64,000 nt of DNA. It comes from Methanomassiliicoccus sp. (GTDB lineage: Archaea > Thermoplasmatota > Thermoplasmata > Methanomassiliicoccales > Methanomassiliicoccaceae). Positions 42,921-51,176 of the stretch are shown here, one piece after another. Within the stretch, counting starts at the first letter, position 1; every line of letters starts with the position of its first letter. Made by a program: the position numbers and the translations under genes. The notes under the pieces were generated by a model. That model saw nothing but the letters and a program-made list of their open reading frames with translations, was not told where the DNA came from and did not search any database. The DNA lies in the NCBI GenBank assembly GCA_018262895.1, contig JADFDJ010000001.1, positions 186,001-250,000 on the forward strand, given 5' to 3'.

Positions 42921-44483
42921 ATGGTCGATACGTTCGTGTTCGCAGCATGTGCTATTGCATATCTGGCTGCCACAATGTTCTTGGGATACCTTGGCTACCG
43001 TCATACCAAAGGGGCCGAGGATTTCATGGTCGCGGGAAGAAAGGTGAACCCCATCATTTTGGGATTGTCCTATGGGGCCACATTTATCAGCACTTCCGCG
43101 ATCGTCGGCTTCGGTGGTTTGGCCTCTCTGTACGGGACCGGCCTGATCTGGCTAACAGCCCTGAACATCGGGGTGGGGATATTAGTCGCCTTCGTGATCT
43201 ATGGCAAGAAGACCCGGTCCATCGGACGCAAGCTTGGGGCGGTCACTTTCCCTGACCTTCTAGGCAAGAGGTTCAATTCTCCCTTCATGCAGTATGCGAC
43301 AGGAACACTTATGCTCCTTGCCATGCCGCTTTACACGGCGGCCATAATGATCGGCGGGGCCTGGTTCATCAATACCACGTTCAATATAGATTACAATGTG
43401 GCTCTGATAGGGTTTTCCTTGATCACGGTCACCTACGTGGTCTTCGGTGGATTGCTCGCGGTCATGTATACTGACGCCTTCCAGGGAGCCCTGATGTTGA
43501 TCGGAATGACCCTTCTCCTCGCCTTCACCCTGGTGAACGTCGGAGGTGTGACCAATGGGTTCACGAACCTCAACAATCTTTCATCCCAGGTCCCTGCGTT
43601 CCTGCAGAGCGGCGGTCTCCACTCCTGGACAGCCATGCCGGACCTGGGTTCTAGCATATGGTTCACGCTGGTCACGACCATCGTTCTGGGTGTGGGGATC
43701 GGAGTTCTGGCGCAGCCGCAGCTGAGCATCCGGTTCATGACCGCCAAGGACACCAAGAGCCTCAACCGCGCCGTCATGGTGGGCGGGCCGTTCATCCTGA
43801 TGATGACCGGTGTCGCCTTCACGGTCGGTGCCCTCTCCAACGTCTGGTTCTGGGATAACAGGAGCCAGATAGCATATGCTGCCGCCGGTAACAACGTGGA
43901 CAACGTCATCCCTCTCTACATTAACCTGGCCACTCCGGAGCTCTTCGTCGTTCTGTTCCTGATCGTGCTCCTGGCAGCGGCGATGTCCACTCTAAGCGCG
44001 ATCTTCCACACCATGGGGACGACCGCAGGATATGACATCTATAAGCATATCGCGAAGAAGGACCAGCCGTCCAAGCGAGTGACCCAGGTCGCCACGGCCA
44101 TTATGATGGTGGTCAGCGTGATAGTGGCCTTCCTGATGCCATCCAACATCATCGCTCGCGCCACCGCTATGTTCATGGGCTTGTGCGCATGCGCTTTCCT
44201 GCCTGCGCTCACCTATGGGCTGTACAACAAGAGCCCTTCCGCCTTACCTGCCAAGCTCTCCTTGAGCGCAGGGGCGCTGACCTGGTTCATATGGACGGTG
44301 TTCGTGCACGCTTCCGAGGCGAAACCCCTAGGGATAAGCCAGGCATTGTTCGGTCAGGTTACCGTTCTCGGTAAGCCGTTCGACGTCATCGACCCCTTGA
44401 TCGTAGGTCTGCCTGTGGCAATAATCATGCTCATAATCGGCATCCTCTATGTCCGTAACAAGGGCTCGAAACCGGCCAAGTGA
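42921..44483 (+). CDS. sodium:solute symporter (SSS family)
   Basis: A 520-residue transporter with about thirteen helices. GRKVNPIILGLSYGATFISTSA near residue 35 is the Na+/substrate motif in helix 1, and FGGLLAVMYTDAFQGALM is the conserved SSS signature in helix 5-6. Substrate cannot be assigned; related archaeal members carry carboxylates, amino acids or pantothenate. The leader is about 120 bases with a long purine-rich ribosome site (GAGGAGGAG, GGGAGGAG). The 18-bp palindrome upstream suggests specific control. Confidence 0.92.
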   Translation: MVDTFVFAACAIAYLAATMFLGYLGYRHTKGAEDFMVAGRKVNPIILGLSYGATFISTSAIVGFGGLASLYGTGLIWLTALNIGVGILVAFVIYGKKTRSIGRKLGAVTFPDLLGKRFNSPFMQYATGTLMLLAMPLYTAAIMIGGAWFINTTFNIDYNVALIGFSLITVTYVVFGGLLAVMYTDAFQGALMLIGMTLLLAFTLVNVGGVTNGFTNLNNLSSQVPAFLQSGGLHSWTAMPDLGSSIWFTLVTTIVLGVGIGVLAQPQLSIRFMTAKDTKSLNRAVMVGGPFILMMTGVAFTVGALSNVWFWDNRSQIAYAAAGNNVDNVIPLYINLATPELFVVLFLIVLLAAAMSTLSAIFHTMGTTAGYDIYKHIAKKDQPSKRVTQVATAIMMVVSVIVAFLMPSNIIARATAMFMGLCACAFLPALTYGLYNKSPSALPAKLSLSAGALTWFIWTVFVHASEAKPLGISQALFGQVTVLGKPFDVIDPLIVGLPVAIIMLIIGILYVRNKGSKPAK

Positions 44484-44658
44484 GGCCTGAGGGAGGGTGT
44501 CAAGGGTCGTAGCAGAGGCATCGCTACAGCGGCTGAGAGGGAGCGATGATGATAGCACCCATCAAGTAATGGCCTTATGGGGCGAGAAGGCCGTAGAGGT
44601 CTCAGCCTCGATACCATCTCCGGGGCGTATGTCACTCAGGAAGCCATATTGCGACGGT

Positions 44659-45222
44659 TCAAGGCCGCAAAATCAGCTCCAGTTGGTAGAATTCCGAAAA
44701 GCTCCATCCCCTGTCCTTATGGAAGGAGGGGAAGGCCTCTATCACCTGCTCCTCGCTGAGCCTCTCTTCCAGAGGGGGGCCGAAGCTGGTCTCCCGTCGT
44801 GGGAAGTCTACTATGCTCAACCTCCCTCCTGCCCTCAGACACCGCTGAAGCTCGGAATGGAGCAGGGGCAGGTCATCGACCTCATGAACCACGTTGACCA
44901 GGATCGCACGGTCGATGGAGGAGTCGGTCAAAGGCAGGGGAGGCAGCTCCGCCAGCACGGTCACTATCTTTCCACCATAGCCATCAGGTACGTGCTCCGC
45001 TAGCCGGTCCAGCATGGCCTGCTGGGCGTCGATAGCGTAGACCTTGGTTACGAGGGGTGCGAGGGGGATGGTGATGTAGCCGGTACCGCAGCCCAGGTCG
45101 GCCACGACCTCGGACGGCCGAGGGGACATGCGCCGCACGATATCCTCCGCCGGTTGGACCTTACGCCGGGAGTCATCGCTTAGTCGTTTGCTGTGGTCCG
45201 CAGGAAAACGATGACCGGTCAT
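44659..45222 (-). CDS. class I SAM-dependent methyltransferase
   Basis: A 187-residue protein. Motif I VADLGCGTGYITIPL and acidic loop VYAIDAQQAM bind S-adenosylmethionine; a later ILVNVVHEVDDL block is motif IV-like. Substrate unknown. Its start overlaps the end of the Dph6-like gene by four bases, so the two form an operon. Link to diphthamide synthesis is possible (a methylation step precedes amidation) but DphB is a different fold, so this is weak. Confidence 0.85.
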   Translation of the reverse strand: MTGHRFPADHSKRLSDDSRRKVQPAEDIVRRMSPRPSEVVADLGCGTGYITIPLAPLVTKVYAIDAQQAMLDRLAEHVPDGYGGKIVTVLAELPPLPLTDSSIDRAILVNVVHEVDDLPLLHSELQRCLRAGGRLSIVDFPRRETSFGPPLEERLSEEQVIEAFPSFHKDRGWSFSEFYQLELILRP

Positions 45223-45893
45223 GCCTTCGCCTCCAATCGGGCCTTGATTATCTTTAGGGTCCCGCCGTCACGGACGGCGTACGTCTCGCTATCAATTATC
45301 TGCATGGACTTGGCATGTAGGGGAGAGTCCAACACCGTGGTCTCGTACTCCCCGCCTTCCCCGGCCAGGTTCATTCCCCGCCGTTTGGCCACCTCCCTCA
45401 AGGATCCCAGCATGTCGCTGTCGATCTCCTTGCCTAGCCAGGAGGAGTCCAGTCCATCGGCGGAAACGCTTACAAGGACCGCCTTGATGCCGGAATCCAG
45501 GAGCTCGTCCATAAGCATTCCCTGGTCTTTCCTCCACAGGGGCGAGAACACCCTGAGACCCAGCCCCTCGCATACGTGGTTTATGCGGTCCCACTGGTAG
45601 TCTGAGGCTATGGCTCCTGTCACCACCCCTTCCACTTCCAGTCCCGAAAGGACCTGGCCCAAGGCTTTCAGGTCGTCCTCCTCGGTGCCGGAGCTGTCCA
45701 CTGTCACCAGTCTCTTACCCATGGCCTCCGCCATCAGGGGGAGGACCGCTAGGTTGGGTGTGTGAAAGACCCAGGAGTGAGGATCGCGGGGACGTACGTT
45801 CACAAGGACGACGACCTCATGGCCTTGCCCCTCCATGAGGTAGGTGGCGAGCACTGAGTCCTTGCCTCCCGAGAACAGGGTTGCCAATCTCAT
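45219..45893 (-). CDS. dph6: diphthine-ammonia ligase (Dph6-like)
   Basis: A 224-residue protein of the adenine nucleotide alpha-hydrolase superfamily. N-terminal LATLFSGGKDSVLAT is the PP-loop ATP site. VTGAIASDYQWDRINHVCEG and LAGEGGEYETTVLD are hallmarks of the Dph6 (MJ0570-type) family, which amidates diphthine on elongation factor 2. I chose the ATG at 45893, just before the first strand; the frame extends upstream. It overlaps the methyltransferase gene by four bases. Confidence 0.87.
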   Translation of the reverse strand: MRLATLFSGGKDSVLATYLMEGQGHEVVVLVNVRPRDPHSWVFHTPNLAVLPLMAEAMGKRLVTVDSSGTEEDDLKALGQVLSGLEVEGVVTGAIASDYQWDRINHVCEGLGLRVFSPLWRKDQGMLMDELLDSGIKAVLVSVSADGLDSSWLGKEIDSDMLGSLREVAKRRGMNLAGEGGEYETTVLDSPLHAKSMQIIDSETYAVRDGGTLKIIKARLEAKA

Positions 45894-45969
45894 GCTGTTT
45901 GATGGTCCCCTCTGCCTATAAGCCTTGAGGCGAACCATAATTAATTATCAAGATGCCCATTGGTCCCTC

Positions 45970-46131
45970 ATGTACTGCCCCCGCTGCGAGCGTAGCATCA
46001 AGAAGGACGACCTGGAGCGGTTGAACGAGGAGCTGAAGTTGAAGTTCCAGCGGGACTCCCTGGAACGAGGGGAGTGCCCGGTGTGCGGCACCCGCCTCAT
46101 AGATCTCACCAAGAGGAAGGTGGCACAGTGA
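45970..46131 (+). CDS. small zinc-ribbon protein
   Basis: A 53-residue protein with MYCPRCERSI at the start and CPVCGTRL near the end, giving four Cys in a zinc-ribbon arrangement around a charged helix (ERLNEELKLKFQRDSLERGE). I chose the ATG at 45970 because the upstream extension crosses the Dph6 promoter. Its stop overlaps the GTG start of the creatininase-family gene, so the two are coupled. Possible nucleic-acid or partner-protein binding; unknown. Confidence 0.75.
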   Translation: MYCPRCERSIKKDDLERLNEELKLKFQRDSLERGECPVCGTRLIDLTKRKVAQ

Positions 46132-46832
46132 GGCTGGATTCCTTGTCATCTACAGAGTTCAAGAGGGTCATGGAGGGTCGGCCCATCGTGTTCCTTCCCA
46201 TTGGGGGGACGGAGGCTCATTCATCTCACCTTCCCCTGTGCACCGACTCGGTGCAGCCGGAGTACGTGGCCGACACTGTCGCGGAGAGGCTGAACGGCCT
46301 GGTGGCTCCACCCCTGCGGTACGCGTTCCACTCCTCTACCCGCAACATGCCGGGCACATTGACCCTGGGGTTCGAGACCACCATCCGGGTGGTCTATGAC
46401 ATACTGATGTCCCTGATATCGAACGGAGCGGACAAGCTGGTGGTCATCAGCGGCCATGCGGGGAGCTCCCACATGAACGCCCTGCGGCAGGCATGTGTGG
46501 AGGTGGTCGAGGAAACGGGGGTAAGGCTCATGCTGCTCACCGACTACGACCTGGTCAAGAGGTTTCCCGAGGACCAGCGCGGAGATGGACACGGAGGCAA
46601 GATGGAGACGGCCAGGATGATGGACATAGCTCCCGATCTGGTGAGGCCCCAGGACAAGGTGGGCCGGTACGTTAGCCAGGGCTATATGATATTGTCCGAC
46701 CCGGAGAGGTCCATGCCCGATGGGTTCGTCGGGGACGCGCCCTCGGCCACCGCAGAACTGGGAAGGAGGCTCAACTCCTTCATCATCGATGAGCTTACCA
46801 AGGAGGTCAGGGCATCCTTCGGGGTGGAGTGA
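46128..46832 (+). CDS. creatininase-family amidohydrolase
   Basis: A 234-residue metal enzyme. GGTEAHSSHLPLCTDS carries Glu, His and Asp ligands, SGHAGSSHMNAL another His, and GHGGKMETARMM a Glu. The family includes creatininase and, in methanogens, ArfB, the formylamide hydrolase of riboflavin and F420 synthesis. Either assignment is possible; I would favour a deformylase role but cannot show it. The GTG start lies within the stop of the zinc-ribbon gene, and rpiA follows with a TGATG overlap, so this is one operon. Confidence 0.85.
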   Translation: MRLDSLSSTEFKRVMEGRPIVFLPIGGTEAHSSHLPLCTDSVQPEYVADTVAERLNGLVAPPLRYAFHSSTRNMPGTLTLGFETTIRVVYDILMSLISNGADKLVVISGHAGSSHMNALRQACVEVVEETGVRLMLLTDYDLVKRFPEDQRGDGHGGKMETARMMDIAPDLVRPQDKVGRYVSQGYMILSDPERSMPDGFVGDAPSATAELGRRLNSFIIDELTKEVRASFGVE

Positions 46833-47503
46833 TGAACGGGAAAAAGCTGCAGGCGGCTAAGCGAGCGGTGGAATATGTCCGGGACGGTATGGTCCTGGGG
46901 CTGGGCACGGGATCGACGACCAAACTGGCAGTGGACGAGATCGGCAGGCTGGTCAAGGAAGGCTATGATCTAGTGGGAATCCCGACATCATTGGAGACAG
47001 AGAGGCAGGCCCGATCGCTAGGAATACCGCTTACGACCTTGGACCAGGTGGAGGCCATAGACCTTACTATAGATGGGGCTGACGAGGTCGACCCCGACAT
47101 GAACCTGATAAAAGGATTGGGCGGGGCGTTGCTGCGAGAGAAGATCGTCGCATACCATTCAAAGCGGGAGATCATAATCGTCGACGACTCAAAGATGGTG
47201 GATGTGCTCGGCGTGAGGACCCCGTTACCAGTGGAGGTAGCTCAGTTCAGCCACATTAAGACCAAAAGGACCCTGGAGAGGCTCGGGTGCAAGGCCGTCC
47301 TGAGGGGGGGTGCAGCACCGTTTGCGACGGATAATGGGAACTTCATTTACGATTGTAAGTTCAACGCTATCGAGGACCCGACAGGATTGGAAAGCAAGCT
47401 GAACTCGATACCCGGAGTATTGGAGAACGGCCTGTTTCTCGGTCTGGCGAATTGTGTCGTGGTTGGAACGGATGACGGACCGGTGGTCCAGACAAAACGT
47501 TAG
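46832..47503 (+). CDS. rpiA: ribose-5-phosphate isomerase A
   Basis: A 223-residue isomerase that interconverts ribose-5-phosphate and ribulose-5-phosphate. LGLGTGSTTK, TIDGADEVD and GGALLREKIV are the phosphate and active-site motifs. I used the ATG at 46832 in the TGATG overlap with the upstream gene; a GTG at 46829 is equivalent. Its stop overlaps the convergent regulator gene by four bases. Confidence 0.94.
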   Translation: MNGKKLQAAKRAVEYVRDGMVLGLGTGSTTKLAVDEIGRLVKEGYDLVGIPTSLETERQARSLGIPLTTLDQVEAIDLTIDGADEVDPDMNLIKGLGGALLREKIVAYHSKREIIIVDDSKMVDVLGVRTPLPVEVAQFSHIKTKRTLERLGCKAVLRGGAAPFATDNGNFIYDCKFNAIEDPTGLESKLNSIPGVLENGLFLGLANCVVVGTDDGPVVQTKR

Positions 47504-47874
47504 GTCTGCTGCAGGACAGCCTGCTTCAGAGCCTTAACGTTGTTCTGGATCTCCTCGATCCTCTTCATCTCTTCCTTCTCAAGAGTCTCGATGATCTTGT
47601 CGAACGGCAAGGCCAGTTTATACGAGTGTACCGGTCTCCCCTTTCCTTCCTTCTTTATGTCCCGTTTGATGACCCACTTGCGTCGCCTAAGCTCCTGCAT
47701 GGCGATGGAGACCTCCGGCTGCCTCAAGGCGGTAGATATCTCTATCTCCACCGAGGTGGTCTCCTCCTTTTTACGCAGGAATACCAGCGTCTTGGCGACG
47801 TTCTTAGGCATATCCGTACGCATGAGGAGCTTGACGAGGGTTTCATCCTTTTTTGTGAAGCCTCTCTCATTCAT
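47500..47874 (-). CDS. winged-helix (ArsR/MarR-type) transcriptional regulator
   Basis: A 124-residue protein. KNVAKTLVFLRKKEETTSVE and ALRQPEVSIAMQELRRRKWV form a helix-turn-helix with a recognition helix, followed by a basic wing (KRDIKKEGKGRPVHSYKLAL) and a C-terminal helix that likely dimerises. It is a typical small archaeal repressor. An AT-rich region lies upstream and should hold its promoter. It is convergent with rpiA. Confidence 0.83.
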   Translation of the reverse strand: MNERGFTKKDETLVKLLMRTDMPKNVAKTLVFLRKKEETTSVEIEISTALRQPEVSIAMQELRRRKWVIKRDIKKEGKGRPVHSYKLALPFDKIIETLEKEEMKRIEEIQNNVKALKQAVLQQT

Positions 47875-48067
47875 AATTTATCTTAAGCAATTATTAATCA
47901 ATGCATATATATCATTTTCTATTTCTTTTTTTGAAAATCAACCCTTCTTGAAATCCAGAATATTACATTTCAAACAATTCATCGCATTATTATCAAATCA
48001 AAAAGACAATAAAGAGTTACAATCCTCATCAAAATTCATAAAAAGTGTACAATTCGTTAATCCTGCA
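47875..48067. other. AT-rich intergenic region
   Basis: Poly-A and poly-T rich, unlike neighbouring coding DNA, with no ORF or RNA gene that I can support. It likely contains the promoter of the regulator at 47874 and a TATA-like ATTCATAAAAAGTG near 48033-48046. Confidence 0.45.
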
Positions 48068-48230
48068 TAGCTCAAGGGCGTGCCGGGAACATTTGCACAC
48101 TTATGATAGACACCGGGCAGATAGGGCCCCGGTATGTTATCTATTTTGAGCCCTTTCTTAGGATGGGAACGACCGCTATAAGGGGGACCTCAACGGTCAT
48201 CCGCGATAGCCTAAAAATGGCATATCCAGA
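48068..48230 (+). ncRNA. candidate structured RNA upstream of the L44e gene
   Basis: A GC-rich island of about 160 bases between AT-rich stretches. It contains ACCGGG/CCCGGT around 48108-48135 nested in AGATA/TATCT, an AAGGGC/GCCCTT pairing that closes the first 90 bases, and GACCG/CGGTC within GCTAT/ATAGC further on. A TATA-like box sits 25 bases before it. No ORF with a ribosome site is visible. It could be a small RNA or a regulatory leader of the ribosomal genes. No T-run ends it. Confidence 0.28.
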
Positions 48231-48262
48231 TAGTCATTTCTAACCCACCTCAGGATTGCTAA

Positions 48263-48275
48263 TGTTTTAAATAGA
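48263..48275 (+). promoter_or_regulatory. TATA-like box of the ribosomal protein operon
   Basis: GTTTTAAATAGAT lies about 45 bases before the L44e start and would drive the L44e-S27e-aIF2a-Nop10-PAC2 cluster from a start near 48290. Confidence 0.45.
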
Positions 48276-48314
48276 TAATGCGTATTAGGAGTCCTCACTT
48301 CGTATGGTGTTAAT

Positions 48315-48593
48315 ATGAAGATGCCTCACACTGTCAAAACCTATTGCCCCTGGTGCAAAACTCACACGGATCATGAAGTAGAGAGAGTAAAGAAGAAGAA
48401 AGCCAGCGAACTGAAGTGGGGGCAGCGCAGATTCAGGAGAGCCACCTCCGGATACGGAGGATTTCCCAGGCCAAAGCCTGAGGGAAGGGAGAAGCCTACG
48501 AAGAGGGTCTCCCTACGCTACAGGTGCAAGACCTGCAAGAAGGCGTTGCAGAGGCCTTGCTTCAGGGCCAAGAAGTTCGAGCTGGAGGAATGA
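48315..48593 (+). CDS. rpl44e: 50S ribosomal protein L44e
   Basis: A 92-residue zinc protein of the large subunit near the E site. [20 protein letters not shown] and [14 protein letters not shown] are the L44e signatures with the two CxxC pairs. The start may be M1 or M3. It heads a classic archaeal order with S27e, aIF2-alpha, Nop10 and a PAC2 protein. Confidence 0.96.
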   Translation: MKMPHTVKTYCPWCKTHTDHEVERVKKKKASELKWGQRRFRRATSGYGGFPRPKPEGREKPTKRVSLRYRCKTCKKALQRPCFRAKKFELEE

Positions 48594-48598
48594 TTTTC

Positions 48599-48778
48599 AT
48601 GGCAGAGGTTCAGACCGGTAAGTTTATCAAGGTAAGGTGCCCCGATTGCAGCAACGAGCAGATTACCTTCAAGAACCCCGCTACCAACGTGACCTGTAAC
48701 GTCTGCGGTTCCACCTTGGTAAAGGCTAAGGGCGGAGCGGGAGAGTTGCGAGGAACGCTGGTTGAGGTGGTCGATTAA
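48599..48778 (+). CDS. rps27e: 30S ribosomal protein S27e
   Basis: A 59-residue zinc-ribbon ribosomal protein with CPDCSNEQ and CNVCGSTL. The ATG at 48599 is preceded by GGAGG ten bases upstream, which overlaps the end of rpl44e. An in-frame ATG at 48590 lies too close to that site. Confidence 0.95.
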   Translation: MAEVQTGKFIKVRCPDCSNEQITFKNPATNVTCNVCGSTLVKAKGGAGELRGTLVEVVD

Positions 48779-48780
48779 GA

Positions 48781-49563
48781 ATGGTGCGCTCGAGCGATTT
48801 CCCTGAAGAGAGCGAACTGGTCGTCTGTACGGTCCAGAGCGTTAAGAACTTCGGTGCCTTCGTATCCCTCGATGAGTACGGGAACAAGGAGGGCTTCATC
48901 CACATCAGGGACGTCGCTACCGGATGGGTCAAGTACATCCGCGATTACGTCCGCGAAGGACAGAAGATAGTGTGCAAGGTCTTGGGCGTGGACTCGTCCA
49001 AGGGGCATATCGACCTCTCCCTCAAGTCCGTTAACGAGCATCAGAAGAGAGAGAAGATCCAGCAATGGAAGAACGAGAACAAGGCAGACAAGCTCATCGA
49101 GATAGTGGCCGAGCGCCTCAATATCAAGAAAGAAGAGTCGTATGAGCAGTTCGGCTATGCTCTCATAGATAGCTTCGGAACCTTGTTCGGCGCTTTCGAG
49201 ACGGTGGCGGCCCACCCTGAATCCTTGGAGGAGGAGGGTCTTTCGGGCCCTTGGACAAAAACGTTTATCGACGTTGCCAAGGAGAACGTTACCCCTTCAT
49301 ATGTTCAGATCGATGGGTACATGGATATGACCTGTCCACTGCCGGACGGGGTCGATCGCATCAAGGACGCGTTGATCGCCGGGATCGTCTCCTCAAAGGA
49401 GCAGGTCAAGATCCAGTACATCGGTGCTCCCAAGTACCGTGTGGTGGTGGCCGCGGCCGATTACAAGACCGCTGAAGAGGAAATGAAACAGGTCAGCAAC
49501 ACCATCATCACCCACATGCAATCCTGCGGAGGGAAGGCTACCTTCCACCGCGAGGGAAAGTGA
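48781..49563 (+). CDS. eif2a: translation initiation factor 2 subunit alpha
   Basis: A 260-residue subunit of the archaeal initiator-tRNA carrier aIF2. An N-terminal S1 domain (VVCTVQSVKNFGAFVSLDEY) is followed by a helical middle domain and a C-terminal alpha/beta domain (YRVVVAAADYKTAEEEMKQV). It begins two bases after the S27e stop. Confidence 0.95.
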   Translation: MVRSSDFPEESELVVCTVQSVKNFGAFVSLDEYGNKEGFIHIRDVATGWVKYIRDYVREGQKIVCKVLGVDSSKGHIDLSLKSVNEHQKREKIQQWKNENKADKLIEIVAERLNIKKEESYEQFGYALIDSFGTLFGAFETVAAHPESLEEEGLSGPWTKTFIDVAKENVTPSYVQIDGYMDMTCPLPDGVDRIKDALIAGIVSSKEQVKIQYIGAPKYRVVVAAADYKTAEEEMKQVSNTIITHMQSCGGKATFHREGK

Positions 49564-49638
49564 TATTACTCACAAGCTGATGTATCGATATTGTACGAGA
49601 GCCGTGTCTGACCACGGTCATTCTGGAAAGGTTGAATA

Positions 49639-49830
49639 ATGAGAACGTCGCTCAGAAAATGTCCTCATTGCGTCGAATACACGTTATCGGATCAATGTCC
49701 CAGATGCGGCTCCGGGACAGACACCCCGATACCTCCTAGATATTCCCCCGAGGATCGATATGGAGAATACCGCCGAAGGTTGAGGAAGGAGAGTGGTGAT
49801 CATGGAAAAGATCAAGTCAATATTCAGTGA
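49639..49830 (+). CDS. nop10: H/ACA RNP protein Nop10
   Basis: A 63-residue subunit of box H/ACA pseudouridylation complexes. CPHCVEYTLSDQCPRCG gives the zinc ribbon, and PPRYSPEDRYGEYRRRLRKE is the Cbf5-binding segment. Its last codons overlap the PAC2 gene start by 29 bases. Confidence 0.93.
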   Translation: MRTSLRKCPHCVEYTLSDQCPRCGSGTDTPIPPRYSPEDRYGEYRRRLRKESGDHGKDQVNIQ

Positions 49831-50560
49831 GCAACCGCAGTTCGACGCTCCTATACTGGTGGAAGGACTTCCGGGCGTTGGGAACGTCGGAAAGCTCGCG
49901 GCAGAGCATCTGCTCGATCAGCTCAAGGCTACTAAGTTCGCGGACATCTACTCCTCTTATTTCCCTCCCCAAGTCGTGGTGGACGAGGAGGGGGTCATAA
50001 AGCTGGTCAACAACGAGCTTTACTACTCCAAGGCAGACGGGAAGCACCCTGACCTCATCATCCTCGTTGGTGACTACCAGGGTCTGACGCCGGAGGGACA
50101 GTACGACCTATCCGATCACATCATCCAGCTTTGCCAGAGGTGGGGGGTCAAGACCATCTTCACACTGGGGGGTTATGGGATAGGCAAGATGGTGGAGCAG
50201 CCCCGGGTGTTGGGCGCAGCTACCAGCAAGGAGGTCGTGGAAGAGATGAAGGCCAAAGGGGTCATCTTCTCTAAGGGCGAGCCGGGATCGGGCATCGTAG
50301 GAGCAAGTGGCCTCCTTCTCGGTCTCAGCAAGGTCTACGGCCTTCAGGCCGTGTGCCTTATGGGGGAGACCTCAGGTTACTTCGTGGACCCCAAGGGGGC
50401 AGAGGCGGTCCTGAGGATACTGGCCTCGATCCTGAACGTGGAGATAGACTTCTCCGACCTGGAGTCAAAGGCCGAGCAGATCGACCTGATCACATCTAAG
50501 CTCAAGGAGATCGAGACCCCGGCAGAGCCTAAGAGAGAGGACCTTGGTTATATCGGGTGA
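49802..50560 (+). CDS. PAC2-family proteasome assembly chaperone homologue
   Basis: A 252-residue protein. VEGLPGVGNVGKLAAEHLLD near the N-terminus, LIILVGDYQGLTPEGQYDL and GVKTIFTLGGYGIGK are PAC2/PbaB family blocks. Archaeal members assist 20S proteasome assembly or related complexes. I chose ATG 49802, preceded by GGTGAT; GTG 49793 or 49796 are less likely. A T-rich stretch about 50578-50588 after the stop may terminate the operon. Confidence 0.9.
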   Translation: MEKIKSIFSEQPQFDAPILVEGLPGVGNVGKLAAEHLLDQLKATKFADIYSSYFPPQVVVDEEGVIKLVNNELYYSKADGKHPDLIILVGDYQGLTPEGQYDLSDHIIQLCQRWGVKTIFTLGGYGIGKMVEQPRVLGAATSKEVVEEMKAKGVIFSKGEPGSGIVGASGLLLGLSKVYGLQAVCLMGETSGYFVDPKGAEAVLRILASILNVEIDFSDLESKAEQIDLITSKLKEIETPAEPKREDLGYIG

Positions 50561-50721
50561 CCTCTTCCATCGTCCTTTCTATTTTTTTATAATATTTCTC
50601 ACATTATCGGATACGCCCTTATGATCAAGCGCTGTCAAAGGTCGTGGCGTTTAAATGATAATAAAAAAAGGAGGTCGGAGGAAGACCGAGTTGTTAGTGC
50701 ATCCCATCCCATCTTTCAGCC

Positions 50722-50961
50722 CTACTTCCTCAAGTAATCTGCTTCGAACTGTTCCATGGCGGCGAGGGTCTTTTCTGCCTCCTCCATCTTCTTGACCTTC
50801 TCCATAACTACGTCCACCCGCACGTAGATGAAATCCCTTATGGCCGCCCGAATCGCTTCAGAGCGTGAAGGAAAATCGTCCACCTTCACAAGGAAGTCCA
50901 GCGCTCTGACGTAGCGTTCAGGGAGGCGTATTGTCACCTTCTCCAGTTCTGGTTCTTCCAT
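50722..50961 (-). CDS. RHH (CopG/NikR-like) transcriptional regulator
   Basis: A 79-residue protein. KVTIRLPERYVRALDFLVKV and FPSRSEAIRAAIRDFIYVRV are the strand and two helices of a ribbon-helix-helix domain; the rest is a coiled helix. The ATG at 50961 has GGTGGGAAC before it. The promoter carries a perfect TTGTCGGACAA palindrome at the predicted start site and a hairpin in the leader, so autoregulation is likely. The sequence lacks the NikR metal-binding domain. Confidence 0.88.
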   Translation of the reverse strand: MEEPELEKVTIRLPERYVRALDFLVKVDDFPSRSEAIRAAIRDFIYVRVDVVMEKVKKMEEAEKTLAAMEQFEADYLRK

Positions 50962-50984
50962 GTTCCCACCATGCAACACACAAG

Positions 50985-51042
50985 AGAGGTCGGTTAGACC
51001 TCTTTTGTCGGACAAGAAAATACTATCAGACTATATAATAAT
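50985..51042 (-). promoter_or_regulatory. RHH gene promoter with palindromic operator and leader hairpin
   Basis: On the minus strand a TATA box (ATTATTATATAG, 51031-51042) is followed by TTGTCCGACAA (51005-51015) exactly where transcription should start. A 7-bp inverted repeat AGAGGTC/GACCTCT with a 5-base spacer is at 50985-51003 in the leader. The palindrome contains TGTCGGAC, also found twice at the candidate small-RNA promoter near 2980. Confidence 0.5.
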
Positions 51043-51176
51043 TAGCGGTGTTCATATACAATCGTGATAATGAAAAAACTACTTCCCACGTACGTTTTTT
51101 CCTCATCTGGCTAGGCATCTGGCTAGCTTCTGCAGGGTAAGTTCTAAATATGGATTCCGTAATAGGGATGGTGCCC

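Noticed and set aside
47540-48070. 176-codon plus-strand ORF opposite the regulator gene
   Set aside because: It is the antisense of the winged-helix gene extended into an AT-rich gap; composition is Ser/Phe/Leu-rich and not protein-like.
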